A DNA stretch of 64,000 bases from assembly GCF_900240975.1 (NCBI RefSeq), contig NZ_LT968775.1, forward strand, positions 992,001 through 1,056,000, in the 5' to 3' direction. Positions 34,640-44,236 of this stretch are shown here, piece after piece. Position numbers and translations under genes: made by a program. Every line of letters starts with the position of its first letter. Position 1 is the stretch's first letter. Below the pieces are notes generated by a model that searched no databases, was not told the origin of the DNA, and saw nothing but the letters and a program-made list of their open reading frames with translations. The stretch comes from Mycobacterium sp. 4858 (GTDB lineage Bacteria; Actinomycetota; Actinomycetes; Mycobacteriales; Mycobacteriaceae).

Positions 34640-35434
34640 TCAGCGCCCCGTCCCGAATCGGACGCCGATGGTGGTCAGCGCGGCGTTGACCGCGAACAGG
34701 GCGATGAAGCACAGCACCACCGTCTCGTTGACGGCGGTGCCCAAACCCTTGGACCCGCCGCGAACGATCAGCCCGCGGTAACAGCCGACCAGGCCGGCGA
34801 TCAGCCCGAACGTCGCCGCCTTGATGAACGCGATCACCACCTCGGGCAGGCCGGTGAGCGCCGTGAGCGTGGAGAGGTAGGCACCGCTCGAGACGTTCTG
34901 CAGGTACACGCTGAACAGGTAGCCGCCCCCCAGGCCGACGGCGACCACGAGGCCGTTGAGCAGCACAGCGACGAGTGTCGAGGCGACGACGCGGGGGACC
35001 ACCAGCCGGTGGATCGGGTCGATGCCGAGCACCTCGAGCGCATCGATCTCCTCGCGGATGGTTCGCGCGCCGAGGTCGGCGCAGATGGCGGTGCCGCCCG
35101 CGCCGGCGACCACCAGCACCGTCACGATCGGGCCGAGCTGGGTGACCGCGCCGATCGCGGCCCCGGCACCCGAGACGTCGGCGGCGCCGATCTCGGCCAG
35201 CAGCAGGTTGAGCGTGAAAATGAGGAGCACGGTTTCGGGGATGGACACCGCGATCGTGGGCAGCAGTGATACCCGCATGAGAAACCAGCCGTTCCAGATG
35301 AACTCGCGCCACTCGAACGGCTGCCTGAGCGCCTTGCCGGTCAGCACGCACATGCGGAAGAACCCGCCGGCCACTTCCGTGCCCGGTCGAATCCTTTGGC
35401 CTATTTTGCTGGCGGTCAGGTGTGAGGTGGTCAT
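34640..35434 (-). CDS. yrbEA: MCE-associated ABC permease YrbEA
   Basis: A 264-residue MlaE-family permease, first gene of the mce operon. It has the characteristic DLGARTIREEIDALEVLGIDPI coupling motif (about 120-141) and the C-terminal NETVVLCFIALFAVNAALTTIG helix. The start ATG 35434 follows an unusually long, non-coding-looking stretch of about 350 nt after the predicted promoter at 35,794-35,822. The operon class (Mce1-8) cannot be fixed by eye. Confidence 0.92.
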   Translation of the reverse strand: MTTSHLTASKIGQRIRPGTEVAGGFFRMCVLTGKALRQPFEWREFIWNGWFLMRVSLLPTIAVSIPETVLLIFTLNLLLAEIGAADVSGAGAAIGAVTQLGPIVTVLVVAGAGGTAICADLGARTIREEIDALEVLGIDPIHRLVVPRVVASTLVAVLLNGLVVAVGLGGGYLFSVYLQNVSSGAYLSTLTALTGLPEVVIAFIKAATFGLIAGLVGCYRGLIVRGGSKGLGTAVNETVVLCFIALFAVNAALTTIGVRFGTGR

Positions 35435-35793
35435 CCGCGCCGCCCCTGACCCGACCGCGCACTCAGTCGCGAGGGCTGAACTGCTGGGTCAAGCGGGGTA
35501 CGCACGGTCGCTGGACGGGGATCGCGAGCGTGGACGTGAACCCGCCTCGCGGTCTGATTGATCTGGTGAGCTGGTATCGAAAGGCTCTGCAATGCGGCAG
35601 GTTTCGAAGTACCTGGCAGCGAATGCAACTCCGGGCTTCTGCTCTCTACCTCTCGCCGCGACGGCGCTCGGCGCTTTCCGCCGCTTGGCGCAGCACCTTG
35701 TTTCCGATGTCGGTCGACCAGGTGATCCCCCCGACCGGCACTTCGGGACCGTGCTTTCAGCTCCATGCCGCCCTCGTTTGCGCCACGCAGTCA

Positions 35794-35822
35794 CTATTGC
35801 ATTAGACCGTACGGTCAGTCAA
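35794..35822 (-). promoter_or_regulatory. Predicted mce promoter with operator between -35 and -10
   Basis: On the reverse strand: -35 TTGACT (35,817-35,822), 17-base spacer, -10 CAATAG (35,794-35,799). The spacer starts with the perfect 12-bp palindrome GACCGTACGGTC (35,805-35,816), exactly where a dimeric repressor would block RNA polymerase. Its half-site ACCGT also occurs at the tetR gene upstream. Confidence 0.65.
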
Positions 35823-35978
35823 TAACCGCCACGCTGGCTCGAATTGCACCACCGAACTGCCCGAAGAGCGCTCGGAGCTGCAGTAGAGTTGTTCGGGCAA
35901 ATACCAGGAACTTTGGCTAGTGACCGGGTGAATCGGTGTCCGGTGACAACGGACGGATAAAGAGAAAGCGGGCCCTTA

Positions 35979-36036
35979 TAACCGACCGGGCGTACGGCGA
36001 CGATGCCGCGCTCCGGCGCTCGTCTCCGGTCGGTTA
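35979..36036. repeat. 11-bp perfect inverted repeat
   Basis: TAACCGACCGG at 35,979-35,989 and its exact reverse complement at 36,026-36,036, with a 36-bp centre. It lies 77 bp past the tetR stop. No T-run follows, so a factor-independent terminator is doubtful; two half-operators of a regulator or an RNA stem are alternatives. Confidence 0.6.
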
Positions 36037-36112
36037 AGAACGGCCAAGGCGATCAGGCGGGCAACAGTTCGGGCCAATTACCGACCTGCACAAGGTATTA
36101 GAGGCCGATCGG

Positions 36113-36781
36113 TCAATCACCAGAACTGGTGACTGCGGTGAGGCATTCGCGCACCACCGAGACGACCTCCGCGGAAGGGTTTGCCCACTTTCCGAGCGCC
36201 AGTCGGTCGAGTAGCAGTCCGCCGAGGAACACGTCGACGAACGCGGCACCGACTTGTTCGGGAGTCCGGGAACCGGTGGGATCGAACCATACCCACATCC
36301 ACTGCAGCGATCCCCACAGCTGCAGTGCTGCCAGCTCGACGTCGACGCTTCGGAACACGCCGCTCTCTATCCCGTTGCGGATCTCGTCAGTTGCCAGCGC
36401 CTGCAACTGATTTCGCAACTTCCGCACCTGGTGCATAGCGGGGTCATCGAACAGCTGAACCACTTCGCGCTGGCTTGCCACCGTCGCATCGCGAGCGACC
36501 ACTTGGAGCAGTGCGGAGGCGTAGATGATTGCGGCGATGCGTTCGTGCGGCGCGGCCAGGCGGGCCCACGCCATCTGCAGCGCATCGAGTTGGCGGGCCA
36601 GGTGGGTCTCTTCGAGTTCGCGCAACATCTGCGCTTTGGTCCCGAAGTGATGGACGATGGTGCCCTTCGACATGCCAAGCTCGTCGGCGATGTCGCCCAT
36701 ATTCGTTCTGTCGTAGCCGCGTTCGGCGACATAACGGACGAACGCGTCGAAAATCTCGCCACGTCTCCCAGGTCGGGGCAT
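36113..36781 (-). CDS. TetR family regulator upstream of the mce operon
   Basis: A 222-residue TetR-type protein. The HTH is FDAFVRYVAERGYDRTNMGDIADELGMSKGTIVHHFGTKAQMLRELEE (about 10-58), of the SKGTIVHHF subtype, with a tetracyclin-repressor-C-like ligand domain after it (the pattern of KstR2/FadR-like lipid regulators). The ATG at 36781 has AAGGTGG at the right distance; a TTG at 36799 is less likely. A palindrome ACCGTACGAACGGT lies 23 bp upstream, suggesting autoregulation, and the same half-site is found in the mce promoter, suggesting control of the lipid importer. Both genes are on the reverse strand. Confidence 0.85.
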   Translation of the reverse strand: MPRPGRRGEIFDAFVRYVAERGYDRTNMGDIADELGMSKGTIVHHFGTKAQMLRELEETHLARQLDALQMAWARLAAPHERIAAIIYASALLQVVARDATVASQREVVQLFDDPAMHQVRKLRNQLQALATDEIRNGIESGVFRSVDVELAALQLWGSLQWMWVWFDPTGSRTPEQVGAAFVDVFLGGLLLDRLALGKWANPSAEVVSVVRECLTAVTSSGD

Positions 36782-36803
36782 CTTCCACCTTCGACTCAAA
36801 CTA

Positions 36804-36817
36804 ACCGTACGAACGGT
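36804..36817. promoter_or_regulatory. Palindromic operator upstream of tetR
   Basis: ACCGTACGAACGGT: 5-bp inverted arms with a 4-bp centre, just downstream (reverse strand) of a possible -10 TATGAT. The arms equal those of the mce promoter palindrome, but there the arms touch (no centre), so the geometry differs. Confidence 0.6.
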
Positions 36818-36984
36818 CTATCATAAGTTTCGCGATGTCAAGGTCCCGCCAGGTGTGCCGCGGGGTGGGGCCGGCAGCCACCAGCGATATCGGTGGCTGA
36901 GGCGATCGGATCACCGCGCGGGTCAACCGCGCCAAGAAGGCGTGAAAGAAGCCGCCGGCCGGTCGGGCCCGTCGATCGGCGCGT

Positions 36985-37290
36985 CTACAGCGCCCTGGGG
37001 CCGCCGAATCTGTCCGGCGCGGTTACCACATACGTGTTCGCTTTGGCGGCCGGCTTGATCTCGCCGGCGGTGTACACGGTCATCAGCTCTCTGCCGTCGC
37101 CGTCGGCCACGCACACATAGGTATCCGTCTCAGCGTCGTAGTCGAAGCTTTCCCAAGCCAATAAGAACGCCAAGCAGTTGCCGTCGCGGTCGGTGACGAC
37201 GAGCTTGTGGACCCCGGACTCCTTCAGAAGCTGGGCATCCTGCGCGCGTTGCTGAGGGATGTGATTGGTGTGGAGCGTAGCGTGTGACAT
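36985..37290 (-). CDS. Small hypothetical protein
   Basis: A 101-residue soluble protein with no family I recognise. The middle (GVHKLVVTDRDGNCLAFLLAWESFDYDAETDTYVCVADGDGRELMTVYTAGEI) alternates charged and hydrophobic residues as in a small beta-rich fold. The ATG at 37290 has a good RBS (AAGGGAG, spacing 7), which supports a real gene. Upstream a 10-bp palindrome AGCCTAGGCT lies at 37,324-37,333 and could be a regulatory site. It stands alone: tetR is 203 bp downstream on the same strand and the permease is divergent. Confidence 0.6.
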   Translation of the reverse strand: MSHATLHTNHIPQQRAQDAQLLKESGVHKLVVTDRDGNCLAFLLAWESFDYDAETDTYVCVADGDGRELMTVYTAGEIKPAAKANTYVVTAPDRFGGPRAL

Positions 37291-37561
37291 CTGTGTACTC
37301 CCTTAGCGAGGGTGTCTTGGTCTAGCCTAGGCTCAACTGTTCACGGAATCCGAGCCTTGAGGAAAACGTTTTCTCCCCGGGTACCGTCCCGCCCAGGGCA
37401 CTACGACCCCAATCGAGGGGTCGTAGGTCGTTTAGCCCACAGAGCGTGATGCCGGTCGGCGTATCCAGCACCTCGGCGGGCGGCTTCGCCGATGCCGGGC
37501 GTCACTTTGTCGCAACCCGCGTCGGTTATCTTCGGCGGGACTTGTGGGCGAGGGGGAGTGC

Positions 37562-39220
37562 ATGACGCAGGAAACCGAATCCGACACCAATCCGTCCGCG
37601 GCCGAGGTGGACCTGGACACCATGACGGCCACCAAAGAGACGCTCGAGGATTACACGCTGCGGTTCGCACCGCGCAGTTATCGACGATGGTCGACAGCCG
37701 TAGTGGGCATCTCGGCGCTCGGCGGCATCGCGTATTTGGCCGACTTCGCGATCGGCGCCAATGTCGGCATCTCCTACGGAACCGGCAACGCGTTGTGCGG
37801 CATCGGGATCTTCGCCCTGGTGATCTTCGCGACCGGGCTGCCGTTGGCCTATTACGCGGCGCGCTACAACCTCGACCTGGACCTGATCACCCGGGGTAGC
37901 GGTTTCGGCTACTACGGCTCGGTGGTCACCAACGTGATCTTCGCGTCGTTCACCTTCATCTTTTTCGCCCTCGAGGGCTCGATCATGGCGCAGGGCCTCA
38001 AGCTCGGCCTGCGCCTCCCGCTTTGGGCCGGCTATGCCTGCTCGACGCTGATCATCTTCCCGCTGGTGATCTACGGCATGAAGGTGTTGTCCCAGCTCCA
38101 GCTCTGGACGACGCCGTTGTGGTTGATCCTGATGGTCGTTCCGTTCGTCTACCTCGTGGTGCGCCACCCGGACTCCATCCACCAGTTCTTCGGGTACCAC
38201 GGCCGCGGCGGCGGCGCGGTGAACATCGGCTCGACGTTGTTGGCGGCGGGCGTGTGCCTGTCGCTGATCGCGCAGATCGCCGAGCAGATCGACTACCTGC
38301 GTTTCATGCCCCCGCGGACGCCGGCGAACTCGCGCAGTTGGTGGACGTGGGTGCTGCTCGCCGGACCCGGCTGGGTCGTGTTCGGAGCGATCAAACAGAT
38401 CATCGGCCTGTTTTTGGCCGTCTATCTGATCGCTCGCGTTGCGGGCTCGACGTCGGTCGCCAATCAGCCCGTGCACCAATTCTTGTTGATCTACCGCGAC
38501 TTCATGCCGGGATGGCTTGCGCTGACACTCGCGGTGGTCCTGGTGGTGCTCAGCCAGATCAAGATCAATGTGACGAACGCATACTCGGGTTCCTTGGCGT
38601 GGACCAATTCGTTCACCCGGGTCACCAAGCATTACCCGGGGCGGGTCGTCTTCCTCGCCGTCAACCTCGTCATTGCGTTGATCATGATGGAATCCGACAT
38701 GTTCGACGTCCTGAACACGATCCTGGGGTTCTACGCCAACTGTGGAATGGCATGGGTGGTGGCCGTGGCGTCGGACATCGTGTTCAACAAGTACCTGCTC
38801 AAGTTGTCACCGAAGCGCCCGGAGTTTCGGCGCGGCATGCTGTATGCCATCAATCCGGTGGGCTTCGGGTCGATGCTGTTGGCCGCCGGGTTGTCGATAG
38901 TCGCCTTCTTCGGCGGCCTCGGTGAGGCGCTGCGTCCGTACTCGCCGTTGGTGGCGATCGTCGTCGCGTTGGTCATGCCGCCGATCCTGGCGATCGCGAC
39001 CAAGGGCAGGTATTACCTGCGTCGCACCCACGACGGCATCGACTTGCCCATGTATGACGAATACGGCAATCCCTCAGCGGCGCAGTTGAAGTGCCACGTC
39101 TGCCATCATGACTACGAGCGGCCGGACGTGACGGCGTGTGAAACCCACGACGCGCATGTCTGCTCGCTGTGCCTGTCCACCGACAGGCTGGCCGACCACG
39201 TGCTGCCGGCCCACCACTAG
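37562..39220 (+). CDS. NCS1-type (cytosine/purine-like) permease with Cys-rich C-terminal domain
   Basis: A 552-residue membrane protein of the nucleobase:cation symporter-1 type, with about twelve hydrophobic segments between residues 45 and 475 and a family-like core (LITRGSGFGYYGSVVTNVIFASFTFIFFALEGSIMA). It differs from plain permeases by a soluble tail with C511-x2-C514, C526, His residues and C534-x2-C537, a likely zinc-binding module. The ATG at 37562 has GAGGGGGAG upstream and is preferred to a GTG 18 bp earlier. The substrate is unknown (nucleobase, hydantoin or vitamin are family options). It overlaps the convergent acyltransferase gene by 4 bp. Confidence 0.8.
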   Translation: MTQETESDTNPSAAEVDLDTMTATKETLEDYTLRFAPRSYRRWSTAVVGISALGGIAYLADFAIGANVGISYGTGNALCGIGIFALVIFATGLPLAYYAARYNLDLDLITRGSGFGYYGSVVTNVIFASFTFIFFALEGSIMAQGLKLGLRLPLWAGYACSTLIIFPLVIYGMKVLSQLQLWTTPLWLILMVVPFVYLVVRHPDSIHQFFGYHGRGGGAVNIGSTLLAAGVCLSLIAQIAEQIDYLRFMPPRTPANSRSWWTWVLLAGPGWVVFGAIKQIIGLFLAVYLIARVAGSTSVANQPVHQFLLIYRDFMPGWLALTLAVVLVVLSQIKINVTNAYSGSLAWTNSFTRVTKHYPGRVVFLAVNLVIALIMMESDMFDVLNTILGFYANCGMAWVVAVASDIVFNKYLLKLSPKRPEFRRGMLYAINPVGFGSMLLAAGLSIVAFFGGLGEALRPYSPLVAIVVALVMPPILAIATKGRYYLRRTHDGIDLPMYDEYGNPSAAQLKCHVCHHDYERPDVTACETHDAHVCSLCLSTDRLADHVLPAHH

Positions 39221-40551
39221 GCGCCGCTGCGCCGCTGCGCCTCGACGCCGCTCACCGGCGACGGCGCCTTGGGCCGCAACGCCACCAAGACCACGCCGGC
39301 GGCGAACACCGCCGCGGCCGGCCAGGAGAAGCGCCCGTCCGGTGCGAAGCCGCCCTGGGCCAAAAGGTGCAGACCAACGGCGGCCAGGACGGCGCCGGAG
39401 AGCATGATCGTTTCGCCCCAGCGATCGCCGAGCGGTAGTCCGAACGTCGGCAGCGGAACCGCGAAGAACCGCCGCTGCCACCACAGCAGCACCAACTCGA
39501 CCGCCGTAACCACGCTGAGGATCGTGATCCACTCCAGTCGGACCAGCCACCACGTCGCAGACCCCTCATGGGGCTGGGGTATCAGGCCGGCCGGATAAGC
39601 GACGATCGCGACGATGACCACAGGAATCATGTGCCACAGGTAAAGCGCCATCACGTTGGCGTTGGCGGTCGACAACACGCGCCGCACGGGGCCGTGGTGC
39701 AGGACCTGGTCGAGCATCGCCGCAACTGCCATCGCCAGCCCGGCCTGCGTGCAGGCGAACGCCATCATCGCCACCGTGGGCGGCGTCGTGTTCTCGATCG
39801 GTTCCCCCGGAACGCCGATCATGCTCACCGGATACGGCCCCACTCGGATCAGCAGTGCCAGGGCGACGGCCGAACCGGCGGCGAGCAACACCGGTCTGCG
39901 GCCGGCCAACAGCCCACCCTCCCAGGCGATGCCGAGCTGATAGAGCAGGCCCCAGCACAACAGGTAGTTGAGCGAGCCGACGTAGGGCACGTGGCCCGCG
40001 AGCGACACGGCGTCGATCAGGACGACCCCGGCGGCCAGTACCGCCGGTACCCTCAGGCCCCAACGTCGATGTGCCGCAACGGCAATGGGCGTCAGTGAGA
40101 CGACCAGCACGTACACGGCGAGGAACCACAGGTGCATGGCCACCGCCCACCCCGCGTATTCCAGCACGGTGCCCGGCACCCGTTGGGCCTGGAGCGCCAC
40201 CACGATCACCGAAACGAGCGCGACGTAGACCGTCGTCGGACCCAGCACCCGAGCCAGTCGATGCCGGATCCAGGCCTGGCGTGAGAAGCTGCCGCCCTCG
40301 CGGCGGTGCGCCCACGACACGGCTCCGGCGTAGCCGGCCACGAAGAAGAACACCGGCACCGCCTGGAAGATCCAGGTCAACCATTGCGTCCAGGGCATGT
40401 CCAGCAGCGGGTTCTCCCGGCCGAATTGCCCGTCGTGGTAGGTCACGGAACCGGCCAGCCAGTGGCCCAGCACGATGAGGACCACGCCCGACGCGCGGTA
40501 GAAGTCCACCGCCAGATTGCGGGCCGGTCGCGTCGTTTCTATGTCGTCCAT
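39217..40551 (-). CDS. Acyltransferase family (acyltransferase-3-like) membrane protein
   Basis: A 444-residue polytopic membrane protein, about ten helices. The opening RNLAVDFYRASGVVLIVLGHWLAG contains the conserved Arg/His of acyltransferase-3 enzymes, and PVFFFVAGYAGAVSW fits the second conserved block. Such proteins O-acylate sugars or lipids in the envelope. The ATG at 40551 is taken. It lies tail to tail with the permease and divergent to the aldo/keto reductase, with 83 bp between. The substrate cannot be predicted. Confidence 0.8.
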   Translation of the reverse strand: MDDIETTRPARNLAVDFYRASGVVLIVLGHWLAGSVTYHDGQFGRENPLLDMPWTQWLTWIFQAVPVFFFVAGYAGAVSWAHRREGGSFSRQAWIRHRLARVLGPTTVYVALVSVIVVALQAQRVPGTVLEYAGWAVAMHLWFLAVYVLVVSLTPIAVAAHRRWGLRVPAVLAAGVVLIDAVSLAGHVPYVGSLNYLLCWGLLYQLGIAWEGGLLAGRRPVLLAAGSAVALALLIRVGPYPVSMIGVPGEPIENTTPPTVAMMAFACTQAGLAMAVAAMLDQVLHHGPVRRVLSTANANVMALYLWHMIPVVIVAIVAYPAGLIPQPHEGSATWWLVRLEWITILSVVTAVELVLLWWQRRFFAVPLPTFGLPLGDRWGETIMLSGAVLAAVGLHLLAQGGFAPDGRFSWPAAAVFAAGVVLVALRPKAPSPVSGVEAQRRSGA

Positions 40552-40634
40552 CGGATCGCGGTCAGATCGATGCGGTGCACTCGCGCAACGGTACCCGCCC
40601 CACGGCCCGAAGTCGCTGAGCGCACAATGACGCC

Positions 40635-41606
<972 letters not shown>

Positions 41607-41663
41607 CGGGTGCGGGCGTGCGAGTCATGTTGCGGTGCAACAGCTCTCGGTAATGATCGCTTG

Positions 41664-42764
41664 CTAGTCCGCGCCGGCGAGTGCCGCGGTGCCGTATTTC
41701 CTTTCGATCAGCGTCCAGGGGTCGGCGTAGGGACCGCGCCCCTCGAGCCGGCGCTGCACCATCAGGACGGTCCGCAGGACCGGCCGCAAGACCGGGCTCA
41801 GCAGCCGAACCACCATGCGCAGACGGCCCTGCGTCTCGGCGATCCAGGCCAGCGTCTGCGACCAGTCGTGCTCTTGGAAATCGAGCAGCGCCTGGGCTTC
41901 GGTGGTGTCATACCAGCCGGTGAAGCTCCAGCCGCGGTCGTCGGTCGGGTCGCCCGGCAGGCTGGCGGACGGGCCGAGGCGACCGAGGCCGATGGCTTCC
42001 ATCAGGGCGTCCTCGAGGTCGCGCTGAGTGAGGACATAGGACTCGTTGCCGCCGATGAGTATCACCTTGCCCGCGATGCCGGCTTGCCGGTCGACGCCGT
42101 TGGCGAAGGCCAGCGCCACATCGCGAGCATCGACCGCGTGCATGCGGTTGTCGCCGGGCATGGATCGCATCAGCAGCAGGGAGTCGCCGTTGACGGTGGT
42201 GTGCATATCCGGCGAGATGACCCCGCCCAGCCGGAAGAGCGCGTACGGCAGGCCGCTCGCGCGGATCGCCGCCTCCGCGAGCACCTTGTCCTGACCGTAT
42301 TGATCGATGGGATTCACGGGGGTGTCCGGGGTGATCCGTTCGGGCTGACGGTACGGGTTGCGCGACCCGTACACCGCGGCGCTGGAGGCCATCAGGAACA
42401 ACGGCGGGCGCGTGAGTGCGGCGCACGCTGCCAGGAGATTCTCGGTCCCACCCACATTCACTTTGCGTGCCAGCGCGGGTTTGCGATACGACAACGGGGA
42501 CACGACCGCGGCGAGGTGGACGACCGCGTCGGGTTGACGGGTCATGACGAGGTCGCGCAGCGCCTCGGCGTCCAGCAGATCGGTGTAGGCCGGGATCAGC
42601 GTTCCGGGGTGGCGGGCGGCGGCCAGTTCTTTTTCGACGGCGACGGTGTTCTCGGTGCGCAGATCCAATGCGATCACGGTGCGTCCCCGGTCCAGCAGGA
42701 TCTGCGTGCAGCGCTTGCCGATTTGCCCGAATGCGCCGGTGACCAAAACGGTGGAGGCGGTCAT
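41664..42764 (-). CDS. NAD(P)-dependent epimerase/dehydratase family protein
   Basis: A 366-residue extended short-chain dehydrogenase. The nucleotide motif GAFGQIGK lies at residues 10-17. The catalytic YxxxK is in DQYGQDKVLAE, and the preceding Ser in ASSAAVYGS. The C-terminal about 70 residues extend beyond the typical fold. The substrate could be a nucleotide sugar or a lipid or polyketide. Its ATG overlaps the stop of the SnoaL-like gene (ATGA), so the pair is co-translated. Confidence 0.83.
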   Translation of the reverse strand: MTASTVLVTGAFGQIGKRCTQILLDRGRTVIALDLRTENTVAVEKELAAARHPGTLIPAYTDLLDAEALRDLVMTRQPDAVVHLAAVVSPLSYRKPALARKVNVGGTENLLAACAALTRPPLFLMASSAAVYGSRNPYRQPERITPDTPVNPIDQYGQDKVLAEAAIRASGLPYALFRLGGVISPDMHTTVNGDSLLLMRSMPGDNRMHAVDARDVALAFANGVDRQAGIAGKVILIGGNESYVLTQRDLEDALMEAIGLGRLGPSASLPGDPTDDRGWSFTGWYDTTEAQALLDFQEHDWSQTLAWIAETQGRLRMVVRLLSPVLRPVLRTVLMVQRRLEGRGPYADPWTLIERKYGTAALAGAD

Positions 42765-43291
42765 GGGTTCATCACCATATTCGCGACTCGGCCGATGGCC
42801 CGGCGGATTCGGTCGGAGATGTAGAGCGAAAACACCGGAGTGACGATATCCTCTCGCAGTCGAGTCAGCTTGGAGCTCTTGATGAACCATTGCCCGGCGA
42901 TGTTCTCGTAGGTCTCGTGGTAGTGGCCGTAGCCGACCAGGGTCACGCCGGGGCCGAATCGGACGACGTCTTGCAGCGCCCACACCCCGCGCGCGGCCGT
43001 CTCCGAGGTGAGCGTGATCTCGGGGGCATGCACCTGGTGGGCGGTGGCCTGCCCGGGCCGCCCGAGCGCCTTGCGCGTGAACGCCACGAACTCGTCCGCC
43101 CCCTCGATGACCTTGCCGCCGGCCTCGGCCGTGTCGCTGAGGAAGTCATCGGTGAAGATGGTGCGCCACCCCGCCCAGTCCTTGGTATCGAGCAGCCGGC
43201 AGTAACGGGCCTTGAGCTGCTTGATGGATTCGATGGCCAGCAGCGTGGCGGTGTCCGCGTCGGTGACGCTGCGCTCCGCGCGCTCTGTCAT
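42761..43291 (-). CDS. SnoaL-like (NTF2 fold) protein
   Basis: A 176-residue protein with the SnoaL/NTF2-like pattern: IKQLKARYCRLLDTKDWAGWRTIFTDDFLSD at the start and GYGHYHETYENIAGQWFIKSSKLTRL near the end. Members of this subgroup include steroid isomerases, dehydratases and ring-hydroxylase partners. Start ATG at 43291. It is coupled to the following epimerase gene, so both may act on one substrate. Confidence 0.83.
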   Translation of the reverse strand: MTERAERSVTDADTATLLAIESIKQLKARYCRLLDTKDWAGWRTIFTDDFLSDTAEAGGKVIEGADEFVAFTRKALGRPGQATAHQVHAPEITLTSETAARGVWALQDVVRFGPGVTLVGYGHYHETYENIAGQWFIKSSKLTRLREDIVTPVFSLYISDRIRRAIGRVANMVMNP

Positions 43292-43347
43292 GGCGGCTCG
43301 ATTCTATGCGGCTCTGCGTGACGTTTCCCCGGCGAAGTGTAAACCCT

Positions 43348-44154
43348 TCAGCCTTTGAAGTAGACGACCTGGTGCGTGGTGGCCAGCAGCACGCCATCGC
43401 GCGTCCACACCTGTGCGCTCTGGTCGAAGTAGCCGCGGCTGAAGCGGTTGGCGTGGGCGGTGCACAGGACGAAGTCGTCGCCTGAGCGGTCGAGTTCGTG
43501 CCGATCCGCGTGGAAGTACGTCGTCAGCGAGATCGTTCCGGACGGGATGATGGCGCCCCGCCGCAGGAACACCCGGGGGTAGAACGCGTCGCATAGCGCG
43601 GCGAGCGCCGGGTAGTCGACGGGGCGTTGCGCGCCGTCGCGCACCCACAGGGTGGTCGTCGACGAGGGGTTCGGGTGGCCGTCTTTGCCGGGCATGGGGC
43701 CTTCGACGTAGCGCATGTCGTAGAGGCTCGTCCAGCGCACCAGGCCCGGATCCGTGGCAGGAAGCTGCTCCGGGTCCGGTGCGCTCGGCGGGCGGCTTTC
43801 GGTGTCGCCCCAACCGTCGCGCCGGATCGCGAACAACGCGGTCGCCGTCGTCTTGACGTCTCCGTCCTGGGCGAGTTCGGCGATCCAGTGCTGGTTGGAG
43901 CGATTTGTGCGCGCGGCCCGCAGTGAGATGTCGAAGTCGCCGTCGGCGATCGGCGCGGCGTAGTTGACCGTCAACGCCAGCGGCTCGCCGAGGCGGTCGG
44001 GGTGCGACTCGACGGCGCGCAGCATCACGGCGGCGGTGATCCCGCCGAAGGGACCCACCATGTTGGCCCATTCCGGATGGGTCCGCCCGCGCCTGGTGTC
44101 GGCGTCGACGGTCTCGAGGCGGACGGCGTCGTCAAAGGGATGTGTATCGGTCAT
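43348..44154 (-). CDS. Acyl-CoA thioesterase family protein (double hotdog)
   Basis: A 268-residue protein with two hotdog halves, the TesB-type layout: RRGRTHPEWANMVGPFGGITAAVMLRAVESHP in the first and GTISLTTYFHADRHELDRSGDDFVLCTAHANRFSRGYFDQSAQVWTRDG in the second. It would hydrolyse acyl-CoA to free acid and CoA. ATG at 44154, 82 bp from the divergent DUF1801 gene. The 56 bp before the SnoaL-like gene carry nothing recognisable. Confidence 0.85.
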   Translation of the reverse strand: MTDTHPFDDAVRLETVDADTRRGRTHPEWANMVGPFGGITAAVMLRAVESHPDRLGEPLALTVNYAAPIADGDFDISLRAARTNRSNQHWIAELAQDGDVKTTATALFAIRRDGWGDTESRPPSAPDPEQLPATDPGLVRWTSLYDMRYVEGPMPGKDGHPNPSSTTTLWVRDGAQRPVDYPALAALCDAFYPRVFLRRGAIIPSGTISLTTYFHADRHELDRSGDDFVLCTAHANRFSRGYFDQSAQVWTRDGVLLATTHQVVYFKG

Positions 44155-44236
44155 GCTGAGTACTGCAGACTACGGGCCGCCGACCCCGTCGTCGGAACGG
44201 GGCGGTCGAGCGACAACATCGGAAAGGTAAGCCAGG

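Larger units (their letters stand above)
35435..36112. other. 678-bp intergenic region between tetR and the mce operon
   Basis: No convincing gene: the short open frames here lack RBS, family patterns and mycobacterial codon habit. It holds the predicted mce promoter with embedded palindrome (35,794-35,822), an 11-bp inverted repeat (35,979-36,036), a CCGATCGG palindrome at 36,105-36,112, and a leader of about 350 nt before yrbEA. Confidence 0.65.

Noticed and set aside
35489..35794. 101-residue open frame on the - strand upstream of yrbEA
   Set aside because: Arg/Ser/Pro-rich composition, no RBS, no family pattern. It more likely belongs to the mce leader.
36105..36112. CCGATCGG palindrome at the tetR stop
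   Set aside because: Eight-base self-complementary GC words are frequent in this GC-rich DNA; no paired site or promoter context was seen.
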